A stretch of 64,000 nt of DNA from Butyricicoccus porcorum (lineage in GTDB: Bacteria; Bacillota; Clostridia; Oscillospirales; Butyricicoccaceae), in the NCBI RefSeq assembly GCF_002157465.1, contig NZ_NHOC01000003.1, positions 109,930 to 173,929 on the forward strand. Direction: 5' to 3'. Every line of letters starts with the position of its first letter. Position 1 is the first letter of the stretch. The notes below the pieces were generated by a model. It had not been told where the DNA came from and made no database searches. It saw only the letters and a list, made by a program, of their open reading frames with translations. Of the stretch, positions 44,269 through 54,249 are shown in pieces. The position numbers were made by a program, and so were the translations under genes.

Positions 44269-45025
44269 ATGCCACAAAACAGAACCTAAGTGCATATCTG
44301 CGGGTGTGTTGCCTGAGGTTCTGCATCGGGATGATGTAGAACTGGAAGTCGTGAAACGCAGGGAAAAAGGAAGCGGTTTGTATCTGGATAAAGAAACCGG
44401 AGAATTGGTTTCATACGCAGAAATGAAAGCAATGGGCGGATTGGAAACGGTGCCTGTAGAAGTAAAACGGGATTCGCCGTTACAGGCGTATTTTAAACGC
44501 GATATTGAAAAGGATATCGTCATCTGCCCGATGGGGCAGACCCTGTTTTATGCCGGCCCCGGACAACCAAACGGTAAAAAGGATCCAACCATCCGTAGGT
44601 ATCACAGGCTCTCGGCTTGCTCCAAATGCCCCAACAAATGCACACTGGGTAAAAGGCGAATCATCTCGTTCAAAGAGGGCGAAACACGGAAAGACGAAAA
44701 CTTTTATGCCAAAGCCAGAGAAAATAAGATCGTTCGAAAAACAAATCATCGGTTCAAAGCGATCACGTTATCCGAGGAAGAAAGCTCGTGGGACGAATGG
44801 GTGATTCTACGATTCTATCCTAACCAGCAGCACTTACGAAAGCGAAACACCATAGTTGAACATCCATATGGAACTGTGAAGAGATGGTACGGTGCCGGTT
44901 ACCTTCTTACAAAGGGGAAAGTGAAGGTGGCTGCTGAAACCGCGCTTTCTTTCCTTGCCTATAATTTCCGAAGGGTGGTAAATCTCCTCGGTATAAACGG
45001 GGTCATGGATATGGTTATGGCCTGA
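44269..45025 (+). pseudogene. IS1182-family transposase with internal deletion
   Basis: A start with SD AAAAGGAGA gives only MPQNRT then a stop. The remaining frame (from LPEVLHRDDVELEVVKRREK) covers the C-terminal third of IS1182 transposases: YFKRDIEKDIVICPMGQTLF, CSKCPNKCTLGKRR, VEHPYGTVKRWYGAGYLLTK (the Glu-containing part of the DDE core) and SFLAYNFRRVVNLLG. N-terminus and first catalytic residues are deleted. The 200 bases that follow hold no gene. Confidence 0.85.
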
Positions 45026-45235
45026 TAGAGGCCTTTTCCTTTTGAAATTGACCCACCTACAGGCCCAATAAGCAAATAATCGCTGCCGCCGCCGGTTTGT
45101 CAGTTGTAGACAATACTCTGGCGGTATTTTCTACGCCATTTTTTCTTTGTTTTCGGACGATCTCCTTGCTATCATGTGCCTTTAGAGCGAATATGTGACT
45201 ACCCCAAAGGGGAAAACACAAAGGAGGATTTCACT

Positions 45236-45973
45236 ATGGAAATCAGATTTAACGTTACTGGCAGCGATCGCAAGAATATGGTCGGAATCATTTCCAACAT
45301 CATTGGTATGAAAGCAGTGTACAAATTCATGCCCACCTGCGCATATGTCATCGATAATCTGACTGTAAGTAAGGATGGAACTTTGATTGCCGATGAACGT
45401 ACTGACATCGAAACCATTCGTAGGGTTCTGGAGGCTCTGGAGAGCGCCGGCTTTACCGCCGAGGCCCTTCCCGAAGAACTGACCGAAGACACCGAAGAAG
45501 TTGCTCAGGAGACCGACCCTGCTGATGAGAAGAGCGACAGCCTTGTGGTTTCCATGCCGTTGGACGGCTTCACAGAAAACAGCCTCGCAAACCTGAGGAA
45601 GCTGATCGACAGCAAGCAGGGCCTTATTAAGAAAGCTCTGGGAACCGACAACTTAGCGATCGAAGTGACCGATACCCGCGTTTCCTTCCCTTGGTTTCAG
45701 AGAACCTTTGATGAAGACACCACGCAGGCATATATGCACTTTATTGTCAACCTGTGCGCGATGGCAAAGAACGCCAAACGTGTCACCGCTACGGAGAAGC
45801 CTGCCGATAATGAAAAGTATGCTTTCCGCTGCTTTCTGCTGCGATTGGGCTTTATTGGTAACGAGTATAAGGTCTACCGTAAAATTCTGCTCAAGAACCT
45901 GACTGGCAGTTCCGCATTTCGGAGCGGTGGTCCTGCTGCAAAGGAGGCATCTGAACATGCGATTTCCCAATAA
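45236..45973 (+). CDS. Phage/ICE-associated conserved protein (often named virulence-related)
   Basis: 245 residues. Family found in Clostridia prophages and conjugative elements, often labelled virulence protein without functional basis. Start MEIRFNVTGSDRKNMVGIIS and C-terminal AYMHFIVNLCAMAKNAKRVT then KYAFRCFLLRLGFIGNEYK are typical. ATG supported by AAAGGAGG. Stop overlaps the next gene. Role unknown. Confidence 0.7.
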   Translation: MEIRFNVTGSDRKNMVGIISNIIGMKAVYKFMPTCAYVIDNLTVSKDGTLIADERTDIETIRRVLEALESAGFTAEALPEELTEDTEEVAQETDPADEKSDSLVVSMPLDGFTENSLANLRKLIDSKQGLIKKALGTDNLAIEVTDTRVSFPWFQRTFDEDTTQAYMHFIVNLCAMAKNAKRVTATEKPADNEKYAFRCFLLRLGFIGNEYKVYRKILLKNLTGSSAFRSGGPAAKEASEHAISQ

Positions 45974-46472
45974 GGCTATTGTTGAGTACCTGCGTCAGCT
46001 CTATCCGTCTGGCACACGGGTGGAGCTGATCCGGATGGAGGATGCTCAGGCTCCTCCAGTTGGTACAATGGGCACCGTATACGGTGTAGATGATAGTGGC
46101 AGCCTTATGGTGCACTGGGATAACGGCTCTGGATTGAATGTCATCTATGGTGTTGACCGCTGTCGGAAGGTCGTGATTTGGATGAAGCATAAGATTCTGG
46201 AGGACTTCTTCTACGGCAATATACATCCAAACGAGGAAAGCTTTCAACGCAGCGCAGAGTATGGAAAAGCAGCGGAATGCTTGGTTAACGAAGAAGCACA
46301 GCTTCGTGCTATGCTCAACCAGCAGGGAATGGATTCTCTCGAAAGACTTATTTCCGCACAGATTACGGTTACTGCGCTTACCTCTGAGGGCTATTATATC
46401 GATGGCCTGAAAACGGGATTTCGACTCGCACTCGCCCTTCTGGATGACGAAACAGACTTTTCCGTTCCATAA
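45957..46472 (+). CDS. Fused DUF4314 + DUF6809 protein
   Basis: 171 residues. Residues 1-72 (MRFPNKAIVEYLRQLYPSGT, GTVYGVDDSGSLMVHWDNGS) are the small beta protein DUF4314. Residues 76-171 (MKHKILEDFFYGNIHPNEES, then GLKTGFRLALALL) resemble DUF6809. These usually are two separate neighbouring phage or ICE genes; here they share one frame without a stop. AAGGAGG lies before the ATG. Functions unknown. Confidence 0.7.
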   Translation: MRFPNKAIVEYLRQLYPSGTRVELIRMEDAQAPPVGTMGTVYGVDDSGSLMVHWDNGSGLNVIYGVDRCRKVVIWMKHKILEDFFYGNIHPNEESFQRSAEYGKAAECLVNEEAQLRAMLNQQGMDSLERLISAQITVTALTSEGYYIDGLKTGFRLALALLDDETDFSVP

Positions 46473-46604
46473 CTCCAAGACATAGAAAATCACTTATAAC
46501 TACCAAAATTGAATTTTCCCGGATACGGAGCCGATTGGCTCTGTATCTCGTCACAGAAGTCGCTGAAAAGCGGCTGCTTTTTGTGCCATTCGGAGGTGAG
46601 AAAT

Positions 46605-46829
46605 GTGCGAAAACTGAAAAAATACAAGCCGACGAAGTTCAAAGCAAGGGACTCCGTGTATAGCAAGGAGACGGCGGATTATGCTGTTTCCTTCATTGAA
46701 TGTCTCTGTCACACAAAAGGAACCTGGGCAGGAAAGCCCTTCGAACTGATTGACTGGCAGGAACAGATTATCCGCGACATTTTCGGTATACTCAAGCCGA
46801 ATGGATACCGCCAGTTTAATACCGCATAA
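46605..46829 (+). pseudogene. terL: Phage terminase large subunit, N-terminal fragment
   Basis: GTG start behind GGAGGTGAGAAAT. Reads VRKLKKYKPTKFKARDSVYS, then CHTKGTWAGKPFELIDWQEQ and IIRDIFGILKPNGYRQFNTA, then stop. This is the start of the terminase just before Walker A; everything after is deleted. With the two preceding genes it marks a prophage remnant of about 1.6 kb. Confidence 0.85.
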
Positions 46830-46875
46830 CTTTGTCGGGGAAATCCCGGAGATTGCAGCATAAAGACAGTACAGC

Positions 46876-46900
46876 CCTCCCCGTACCGGGGAGGACTTTT
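46876..46900. terminator. Intrinsic terminator
   Basis: CCTCCCCG-TAC-CGGGGAGG followed by ACTTTTTG. Perfect 8-bp stem; sits between the prophage remnant and the convergent LysR gene. Confidence 0.85.
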
Positions 46901-46944
46901 TGATATTTGGAAAAGATAAAAATGTATGTGTTATTTATAGCATC

Positions 46945-47841
46945 CTAAAAGGCCATTGTTTCCAAAATACCGGTTTTAAGATTTTGAGCAGCAGCGCTCA
47001 ATGGACGTTTCCTGTCATATACCATACAAATCTGACGTTCAGGGATTGTTTCCCGCAGATGAATCTGGACGATCTCACGTTGCTGAAGTGCTTCCTTCGC
47101 CATTGGTTCTGGAAGAAAAGCTAGCCCTAATTCCGCTTTTACCAAATGTAAAATCTGATCTGTGGTAGCTGCTTCCGTGTCTGGTATCAACTCCAACCCG
47201 TGGGACAGGAACAATTTATGATAAAAATTCCAGGTCATAGTTTCTTTTCCGAGGCAAATCAACGGATAATTTTTTAGTTCGGCAAGTGTCAGCTCCTGGC
47301 TGCCCAGTGCCGTAAAAGTTTTGCCGCCCACAAGAATTTCACGGAAGGGCCGCAAATGCAATTCCTTCAAAGGGGTATCCACGTTGGTCGGCGTTGATAC
47401 AACAGCAAAATCAACTTCACCGTTTTTAACAGAGCGGATGGCTTGCGGAGTGGAATGGTTATATATTTTCAAGCGAATACCGGGATGCTTCATGTGAAAG
47501 GGCTTCAATATATCCAGCAGGTAGATATTCAATGCGGTTTCGCTGGCTCCGATTGAAATACTTCCATGCTCCAAACCACTGTGCGCATTTAGTTCGGTTT
47601 CGGCTGTTTGTATCTGAGAAATGGCAGCTTCGACATGAGTGAACAACATTTCTCCTTCTGGGGTCAGTTGAACACCTCGATTGGTGCGTATAAATAACGT
47701 ACAGTGCGTTTGCTGCTCCAGGCAGTTCATGGCGCGGGTAACGTTGGGCTGTCCGCTGCCCAGTGCATGAGCCGCTTTTGTGAAATTCTTGTATTTGGCT
47801 ACATAATAAAAAACCTTGTAATATTCAAAGTTGACATCCAT
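46945..47841 (-). CDS. LysR-family transcriptional regulator
   Basis: 298 residues. N-terminal winged helix ([20 protein letters not shown], then [17 protein letters not shown]) and a type 2 periplasmic-binding effector domain ([30 protein letters not shown]). Divergent from argG with 125 bases between, so it probably controls arginine synthesis genes in response to a metabolite; the ligand is unknown. Confidence 0.9.
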   Translation of the reverse strand: MDVNFEYYKVFYYVAKYKNFTKAAHALGSGQPNVTRAMNCLEQQTHCTLFIRTNRGVQLTPEGEMLFTHVEAAISQIQTAETELNAHSGLEHGSISIGASETALNIYLLDILKPFHMKHPGIRLKIYNHSTPQAIRSVKNGEVDFAVVSTPTNVDTPLKELHLRPFREILVGGKTFTALGSQELTLAELKNYPLICLGKETMTWNFYHKLFLSHGLELIPDTEAATTDQILHLVKAELGLAFLPEPMAKEALQQREIVQIHLRETIPERQICMVYDRKRPLSAAAQNLKTGILETMAF

Positions 47842-47898
47842 CCAGGCATCCTCTTTCTGATATGCTAATTGCTGATGATCACTATATCAATAATACTT

Positions 47899-47927
47899 TT
47901 TACATATTCCTGCCTGTCCAGTATAAT
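47899..47927 (+). promoter_or_regulatory. argG promoter
   Basis: TTTACA, 17 bases, perfect TATAAT, 39 bases before the argG ATG; GAAGGAG SD follows. Confidence 0.75.
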
Positions 47928-47966
47928 AGATTTTGGTTCCAAAAACAAGTGAAGGAGTGCTTTAGT

Positions 47967-49202
47967 ATGAGTGAAATCAAAAAAGTTGTGCTGGCATATT
48001 CCGGTGGTCTGGATACCTCCGTTATTATCCCGTGGCTGAAAGAACACTATGACAACTGTGAAGTGATCGCTGTCTGTGGAAATGTTGGACAAGACGATGA
48101 ATTGGATGATTTGAAACAGCGAGCAGTGGCTTCTGGAGCCAGCAAACTTTATGTCGAGGATTTAACGGATGAGTTTGTTAATGAGTTTGTTATTCCTACT
48201 ATGCAGGCGGGAGCTGATTATGAAGGGTATTTATTGGGAACCAGCCTTGCCCGCCCTATTCTGGCTAAGCGTGTCGTGGAAATTGCAAAGGCAGAGGGGG
48301 CGGATGCTGTTTGCCACGGCAGCACCGGAAAGGGCAACGATCAGGTGCGATTTGAGCTGGCCATTATGCACTTTGCGCCGGAAATGAAAATCATTACACC
48401 GTGGCGGGAATGGGATATTCAAAGCCGCAATGAGGAGATTGATTACGCCGAAGCCCATCATATTCCTTTGAAAATAAATCGAGAAACCAATTACTCAAAG
48501 GATAAAAATCTTTGGCATCTTTCTCATGAGGGATTGGATTTGGAGGACCCAGGTAATGAGCCGCAGTATGAAAAAGAAGGTTTTCTGGAAATGAGCGTTT
48601 CTCCACTGAAAGCGCCGGATACTCCTACATATGTGGAGCTGGACTTTGAAAAAGGCGTACCTGTTAAGTTGAACGGCAAGGCAATGAAATCATCAGACAT
48701 TATTTCTAAGCTAAACGAGATTGGCGGCTGTAATGGTATTGGCCTGTACGATGTGGTGGAAAACCGTCTGGTTGGTATGAAAAGCCGAGGAGTGTACGAG
48801 ACACCGGGCGGAACCATTCTGTATAGAGCGCATGAGATATTAGAAACACTGACATTGGACAAAAAAACTGCCCATAAGAAAAAGGAATTGTCTATTTGCT
48901 TCGGTGAGTTGGTTTACGACGGACAGTGGTTTTCTCCGCTGCGCAAAGCGTTGTCTGCATTTGTGACAGAGACGCAGCAGACCGTCACCGGAAAAGTACG
49001 TCTGAAGTTATATAAGGGCAACATTATCAATTCAGGTGTGTGGTCCCCATATTCTTTGTATAGCGAGGATATTGTCACATTTAATGAAGGAGAGGGCTAT
49101 CAGCAGTCCGATGCTACTGGCTTCATCCGTCTTTTGGGGCTGCCTACCCGTATACAGGCGTCTGTAAATGCCCGAAATAGAAGGGAGGCAGAAAAATGCT
49201 GA
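47967..49202 (+). CDS. argG: Argininosuccinate synthase
   Basis: 411 residues, full length. Joins citrulline and aspartate using ATP. P-loop-like [17 protein letters not shown] at the N-terminus, [40 protein letters not shown] and [20 protein letters not shown]. Start follows GAAGGAG; an earlier frame start would lie before the promoter. Overlaps the purA start by seven bases, so the two were an operon. Confidence 0.96.
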   Translation: MSEIKKVVLAYSGGLDTSVIIPWLKEHYDNCEVIAVCGNVGQDDELDDLKQRAVASGASKLYVEDLTDEFVNEFVIPTMQAGADYEGYLLGTSLARPILAKRVVEIAKAEGADAVCHGSTGKGNDQVRFELAIMHFAPEMKIITPWREWDIQSRNEEIDYAEAHHIPLKINRETNYSKDKNLWHLSHEGLDLEDPGNEPQYEKEGFLEMSVSPLKAPDTPTYVELDFEKGVPVKLNGKAMKSSDIISKLNEIGGCNGIGLYDVVENRLVGMKSRGVYETPGGTILYRAHEILETLTLDKKTAHKKKELSICFGELVYDGQWFSPLRKALSAFVTETQQTVTGKVRLKLYKGNIINSGVWSPYSLYSEDIVTFNEGEGYQQSDATGFIRLLGLPTRIQASVNARNRREAEKC

Positions 49203-49600
49203 CTGCGGTGACAGGTATCAACTGGGGGGATGAAGGGAAAGGACGGGTTATTGATCTGCTGGCAGAGCGGGCGGATATTGTCGTGCGTTACCAGGGGGGA
49301 AATAATGCCGGGCATACGGTCGTAACCAAACAGGGAAAATTTATTCTGAATCTGCTACCATCCGGGATTCTTCATCCCAATGTGGTGTGTGTTCTTGCGG
49401 ATGGTATGGTAGTTGATTTAGAGCATCTCTCCAATGAAATTGCCGATATTCGCGGCAAAGGGGTGTCTGTAACACCTCAAAATTTCAAACTGTCCGCTCG
49501 TGCAACCATCTCCATGCCGTGGCATCGGATACAAGATGATTTGGAGGAAGAACGTCTTGCGCAGAGCGGAGTTGCTTTCGGCTCTACTCGCAGGGGAATA
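49196..49600 (+). pseudogene. purA: Adenylosuccinate synthetase, truncated by IS256 scar
   Basis: N-terminal 134 codons of PurA: GINWGDEGKGRVIDLLAERA (IMP/GTP loop), RYQGGNNAGHTVV, LLPSGILHP, GVAFGSTRRGI. Intact enzymes continue APVYGDK; here the 167-bp repeat starts instead, adds about 28 unrelated codons and stops. About two thirds of the protein, including most of the GTP-binding and aspartate-binding residues, is missing, so it is inactive. Since PurA is needed for AMP synthesis another copy is expected elsewhere (inference). Confidence 0.9.
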
Positions 49601-49764
49601 GACGAACTATGCGCTTACCGCCCACTGCACGCTACCAGTCTGCCCAATGCCCGTCAAGGACAGGCGTTGTGCGAGCATCCTTGACGGGCATTTCCCAGCC
49701 AGGTACATAGCAGTCAAGGCGGTTAAGCTTAGGAATGAATTTGCGAAAAACTATTGACAGCATC
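49598..49764. repeat. 167-bp IS256-derived repeat, copy 2, inserted in purA
   Basis: Same as 23721-23887 with a few substitutions. Carries the same CCCGTCAAGGA/TCCTTGACGGG inverted repeat and the same GACAGCATC end. No transposase sequence follows this copy. Confidence 0.85.
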
Positions 49765-49862
49765 GGCAGGGAGGAGGAGTGACGGATTTCAAACAAAAAG
49801 TATCTGATTTCTGAACTTTCCAGACAGGAAAGTACCATATAACATGAGCAAACACTCGATAA

Positions 49863-49923
49863 CAGCAACTTTAGCCAATTGGTAAGGATGAGGTCGACAG
49901 TTCGAATCTGCCTAGCAGCTCCA
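49863..49923 (+). pseudogene. Degenerate tRNA (D-arm, T-arm and CCA, anticodon arm missing)
   Basis: Contains TTTAGCCAATTGGTA (D-arm-like), then GGTCGACAGTTCGAATCTG (T-arm with GTTCGAATC loop) and ends AGCAGCTCCA with an encoded CCA. No anticodon stem-loop lies between and the T-stem has a mismatch. I read it as a tRNA-Thr- or Tyr-like gene damaged by deletion. The region 49765-50115 holds otherwise only a terminator and GGGAACA repeats. Confidence 0.6.
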
Positions 49924-49929
49924 TTTAAA

Positions 49930-49953
49930 GCCTGATTTCATGAGAAATCAGGC
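49930..49953 (+). terminator. Intrinsic terminator after tRNA remnant
   Basis: GCCTGATTTC-ATGA-GAAATCAGGC, perfect 10-bp stem, then GCTTTTAGTGCTTTT. Confidence 0.85.
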
Positions 49954-50115
49954 GCTTTTAGTGCTTTTAGAGGTTCTTTATTTGAGCAGTTTCGCTTGCG
50001 GGAACATTTGGGAACAAACTGATGCCAGCGGCGCTGCGCTTGCTGTTCCATACACATACAATTCGTGATATAATAAAAAATTATATAATAAACAATGATA
50101 GATAAGGGTGATGGA

Positions 50116-51072
50116 ATGAGAGCCTTGGGGAAATTGTCGTCACGGACTATCGGTGTGATAGGGCTTAGCATTGTTACAGGCATATTACTATTGTGGCTTC
50201 AAATGGAAGAGATAGAACCCGAACCACAACATCCGGTAATGGGGATTGTATCAACTTTAGCCGAGGATCAGCGGAAGGATGCACAGATGGCTGAGCTGAT
50301 ACAGACTGCCGAACAGGATGGATTTGATGTACTGCCGATGCCAGTTGAACGTACACAGGCCTCACAAATTGAAGCGATCCGTGCACTAATTGTTTATCAG
50401 GTAGATGTCATTGTGTTTGTACCGTTGGTGGAAGACGGATGGGAAAATGTAATGCATGAGGCCGATACAGCAGGAATACCGCTTTTAGCCATAGATAAAT
50501 CGATGGAAGACAGCATCTGGGGGCAAGCGAAACACTATGTGGGATATGACTATTGCACGCTTGCTGAACAGGCTACAGATGCATTGATACAACATGGACC
50601 GTCCAATAAGGGGGTAATTGAGCTATATGGCACATTAAATTCCTATGATGCCAGAGAAATTGCACGTGGCTGCCGGGAGGGACTGGAACTTCAGGGAAAA
50701 GAAATCCTGTACAGCTTGTGTGGGGATGGTATGCGTTCCCGGGGCTATGAGATTATGGAGAGTCTGCAAGATCATCTGGATGAAATCGGGTATGTCATTT
50801 GCCATAACGATGCAATGGCTCTTGGGGCATTGGATTATCTGGAGGAAAGTGGACGTATACCTGGAAAAGATGTTTTTTTATGTGCTTTTGGTGGCGGAGA
50901 AGATACATATGATGCCTTTAAGGACGGGCGTATCCAGGTACTGGTACAATTGGATGATCGTATGCTGGCAGAAAAAGCAAGCCAGGCAGCATACAAAATG
51001 ATAGCTGCACCAAGGGCATCATTTGACTGGATCGTATCAGGGAAGGTACTGACAAAGGGGAATGGCGCATGA
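50116..51072 (+). CDS. Membrane-anchored sugar-binding-like protein (Peripla_BP_4)
   Basis: 318 residues. N-terminal membrane segment (TIGVIGLSIVTGILLLWLQ) then a periplasmic-binding fold of the RbsB/LacI type: HPVMGIVSTLAEDQRKDAQM, VYQVDVIVFVPLV, GIPLLAIDKSM, YVICHNDAMALGALDYLEES. The start was set at MRALGKL; an ATG seven codons earlier is possible. It overlaps the kinase gene by four bases. In YesMN-type clusters such anchored binding proteins serve as the ligand sensor for the kinase, which is the likely role here. Confidence 0.85.
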   Translation: MRALGKLSSRTIGVIGLSIVTGILLLWLQMEEIEPEPQHPVMGIVSTLAEDQRKDAQMAELIQTAEQDGFDVLPMPVERTQASQIEAIRALIVYQVDVIVFVPLVEDGWENVMHEADTAGIPLLAIDKSMEDSIWGQAKHYVGYDYCTLAEQATDALIQHGPSNKGVIELYGTLNSYDAREIARGCREGLELQGKEILYSLCGDGMRSRGYEIMESLQDHLDEIGYVICHNDAMALGALDYLEESGRIPGKDVFLCAFGGGEDTYDAFKDGRIQVLVQLDDRMLAEKASQAAYKMIAAPRASFDWIVSGKVLTKGNGA

Positions 51073-52514
51073 TAAAAGGCAAAAAAACGCAAGAAATGCG
51101 CAGCATTCAAATCATGCTGCGTCAATCTCTTTTCCGAATCATCATTTGCATGGTCGTACCGCTTATTTTCTTGACGGCACTTCTGATAGGCTTGATTCTG
51201 CGATATGATGCCATGATTGCGGATCTCACATGTGCTTCACAGGCTACTGAAATTTTGGAGCAGGATTTAACCAATGAAGTCTGGCTGGTTATTTCAGGCC
51301 GTACTCCGTTTACAGAAGGCAAACAGAATGAATTATTAAACAATCTGCAAGATCAGTTGGAACAAATGCAGAACCAGTCAGCGGGTGAGGAGCAACGATA
51401 TCTGAGTGCTGCTATACGCGCTACCAGAACAATAGAAGATTATCTGGAACAGCTTGAGAGACAAATGGCACAAGGGGAGGCAGTGAGCCGCAACGAAACC
51501 TTATATCGGGAAATTCATAATGTGGCACATCTGGCTTCTTCTATGATTAACCGGTATATGGAGACCCAAATTGTTAAAATGGGCGAGCTCAACGCACGGA
51601 TTAAAGTTGGCATGTTGGTTGCTGCTATCCTGCTGCTGATATTTCTTGCTTCTATCATCCGTGCAGCCGTGCGTGATTTATTTACCGTTGATACCTCTAT
51701 TCGGGAACCGATTTTTCAGCTTGAGAAAATGGCATCGCGTATTGCACAGGGTGACTTATCTGCCCGTGTACCACCGGCCAGGATTGAAGAGCTTTATCAG
51801 CTGACCGAAGATCTCAATACAATGGCATATCAGATTGATTGCCTGCTTCATGAAAGGATAGAACAGGAACAGATTGTAAAAAAAGCCGAGCTTCGGGCTT
51901 TGCAGGCACAGATTACCCCCCATTTTGTGTATAATACACTGGAAACGATTGTATGGCTGGCAGAGGAACAGCGCAACCGGGAAGTCATTGAAATGACAAT
52001 GGCATTCACTGATTTTCTCCGGATTTCACTCAGCCAGGGACAGGATTTTATTACGGTGGAAAAGGAAACTCAGCATGTGCAGAACTACCTCAAAATCCAG
52101 TCCCTCCGTTACGGTACGATCATGCAGTATGAAATTGCCATTGACCACGGGATTGCAAAGTATAAAATGTTAAAGCTTATGCTGCAGCCATTAGTGGAAA
52201 ATGCAATTTACCATGGCATCAAGTGCAAGAGGGGACGAGGGACGATCCGGGTGAACGGATACTGTAAGGATGGACAAATGCACTTTACTGTGAAAGATGA
52301 CGGCCTTGGGATGACACCGGAACAACTGGATAAATTAAGACGCAGTCTGCGCGACCCGCATAAACATGATCCAAATAAAAAAGGCGGCTATGGGTTGCGC
52401 AATGTGGAGCAGCGCCTGCAGCTATATTATGGAACCGGTTTAACTATTGAAAGCGAGTACCGCAAGGGGACAACCGTACATTTCTGCGTGCCCTGCATGG
52501 AGGGAGAAGGATGA
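51069..52514 (+). CDS. YesM/LytS-type sensor histidine kinase
   Basis: 481 residues. Two membrane segments (about 22-45 and 178-202) enclose an extracellular domain of about 130 residues; HAMP near 205-260 (DTSIREPIFQLEKMASRIAQ); His_kinase box QITPHFVYNTLETIVWLAEE near 282 with the phospho-His; HATPase with N box PLVENAIYHGIK near 376 and GGYGLRNVEQRL. Forms a pair with the next gene and, by overlap, with the preceding binding protein. Confidence 0.94.
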   Translation: MIKGKKTQEMRSIQIMLRQSLFRIIICMVVPLIFLTALLIGLILRYDAMIADLTCASQATEILEQDLTNEVWLVISGRTPFTEGKQNELLNNLQDQLEQMQNQSAGEEQRYLSAAIRATRTIEDYLEQLERQMAQGEAVSRNETLYREIHNVAHLASSMINRYMETQIVKMGELNARIKVGMLVAAILLLIFLASIIRAAVRDLFTVDTSIREPIFQLEKMASRIAQGDLSARVPPARIEELYQLTEDLNTMAYQIDCLLHERIEQEQIVKKAELRALQAQITPHFVYNTLETIVWLAEEQRNREVIEMTMAFTDFLRISLSQGQDFITVEKETQHVQNYLKIQSLRYGTIMQYEIAIDHGIAKYKMLKLMLQPLVENAIYHGIKCKRGRGTIRVNGYCKDGQMHFTVKDDGLGMTPEQLDKLRRSLRDPHKHDPNKKGGYGLRNVEQRLQLYYGTGLTIESEYRKGTTVHFCVPCMEGEG

Positions 52515-52518
52515 AGAT

Positions 52519-54096
52519 ATGATGAGAATATTTATTGCCGATGATGAGGAGATCATTCGGGATGGGATTCGGAACTGCATTGAAAAGGAAAAGGAACGGT
52601 TTCTGTTTGTAGGAGAGGCATCAGATGGGGAAATGGCACTCCCTATGCTGATGGAGATGAAACCTGATGTACTCATTGCAGATATTTGCATGCCATTTAT
52701 GGATGGATTGGAACTGGCAAAGCTGGTGCGCCGTGCCATGCCATGGATGCGGATTATATTTTTAAGCGGGCATGATGAATTCGAATATGCACAACAGGCG
52801 GTTTCCATTCGGGCAGATGCCTACCTGCTCAAACCGATTGATTCTCTCAAGCTGGTGCGTACGCTTGAGGAGGTTGCCATGCGCATGGAACAGGAACAGC
52901 GGCAATATTTTAACGCAGCACAGAATGCGAGCCGTACGGAACAGGAATCTGAAGCACTGCGGGAGCACTTTTTGAATGCCTTGCTGTCCGGAGAGATCTC
53001 TGCAGCGGATGCAGCAGAACAGGGGATACAGTGGGGATTGCCGCTGGCGCCACGGCAATGTATCGTGTGCCTGATGCGTTTGGAACAACCGGGAAACACG
53101 GTGCAGGTGCGGGCATTGGCTGCACGTACATTTGAGAATCAGGAGGGAGTAATCTGGTTTTTCCGGGGAGGAGAGCGATTGATTCTGTTGCTTTGGGGAG
53201 AAACGGAAGAGGAAATTCGTGAGCGGGCATATGAGGCCGCACAGAATTTGCGCCATGAGATCCGACAGTTTTTGAATCAGGATACACTGACGGCCATCGG
53301 TATGCCCGTTGGCCGTGTCAGCGCGCTGCGTGAATCTTACCGTACTGCGAAAGAGGCGCTTTGGAGTGCCGCTGCCTGTGCTGAAGGCGGTGTGTTTGGC
53401 TATACGGATATTAAGTCAGGTAAACCACAGAAAAGCAACTTCGATTATTTTGCAGGAAGCACTTTACAGGATAAGCTGCGCCACATTACGCTGGAAGATG
53501 TGTCGCAGTTCGTAGATATTTACTTCGGCAATACCACGGAGCAGGATATGCAAAGTATGCTGTACCGGTATTATCTGCTGATGGATCTGCTGGTGACTGC
53601 GGCGCGGGTGGCAGGTGAGTTGGACAGTGGGGAAATTACAGCGCCCAATGATCCTCAGGCGGTGCTGCAATGTGCTGCTACGCTGGAGGGTACCAAAGAA
53701 TATGCAGCTGAGGTGCTCGGACAGCTGGCACGCCTGTGCTACCGCCATCAGAACATTCGCTATAGTGCGGAAATACAACGTGCAAAGGAATTCATTCGTG
53801 CCAATTATAGCGACAGCAGTCTGTCATTACATATGGTTGCTGCCGAAGTCGGGTTTAGTCCCAACCATTTTTCTACTATTTTTTCGCAAGAGACAGGGCA
53901 GACCTTTGTGGAATATCTGACGCAGATCCGTCTGGAGGCCGCGAAGGAGCTGCTGCTGCAAAGTGATAGCCGTATGAGCGATATTGCTTTTACAGTGGGA
54001 TACAGCGAGCCGCATTACTTCAGTTATCTGTTCAAAAAGCACGTCGGTATGACTCCACGGGATTACCGGGCTAGGAAAGACGAAGTAAAGGTATAA
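52519..54096 (+). CDS. YesN-type response regulator with AraC output
   Basis: 525 residues. Receiver domain (MMRIFIADDEEIIRDGIRNC; phospho-Asp in DVLIADICMPFMDGLEL; FLSGHDEFEYAQQAV; YLLKPID), a middle region of about 290 residues, and C-terminal AraC double HTH (LSLHMVAAEVGFSPNHFSTI; MSDIAFTVGYSEPHYFSYLF, then KKHVGMTPRDYR). Start set after GAAGGATGAAGAT. Likely activates the following lipoprotein and phosphoesterase genes. Confidence 0.94.
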   Translation: MMRIFIADDEEIIRDGIRNCIEKEKERFLFVGEASDGEMALPMLMEMKPDVLIADICMPFMDGLELAKLVRRAMPWMRIIFLSGHDEFEYAQQAVSIRADAYLLKPIDSLKLVRTLEEVAMRMEQEQRQYFNAAQNASRTEQESEALREHFLNALLSGEISAADAAEQGIQWGLPLAPRQCIVCLMRLEQPGNTVQVRALAARTFENQEGVIWFFRGGERLILLLWGETEEEIRERAYEAAQNLRHEIRQFLNQDTLTAIGMPVGRVSALRESYRTAKEALWSAAACAEGGVFGYTDIKSGKPQKSNFDYFAGSTLQDKLRHITLEDVSQFVDIYFGNTTEQDMQSMLYRYYLLMDLLVTAARVAGELDSGEITAPNDPQAVLQCAATLEGTKEYAAEVLGQLARLCYRHQNIRYSAEIQRAKEFIRANYSDSSLSLHMVAAEVGFSPNHFSTIFSQETGQTFVEYLTQIRLEAAKELLLQSDSRMSDIAFTVGYSEPHYFSYLFKKHVGMTPRDYRARKDEVKV

Positions 54097-54249
54097 ATTT
54101 TTTTCGGAAAATATTGTAATTTACGATAGCATATGTCAAAGGGAAGATAATTTATCGGAGCGTGCTCGGTAGAGTACGGGACGAGTATTTATTACACTTT
54201 AGGGGCAGGGATAAACCATCTTTGCCCCGCTTCTGTCGAGGTAGAAAAT

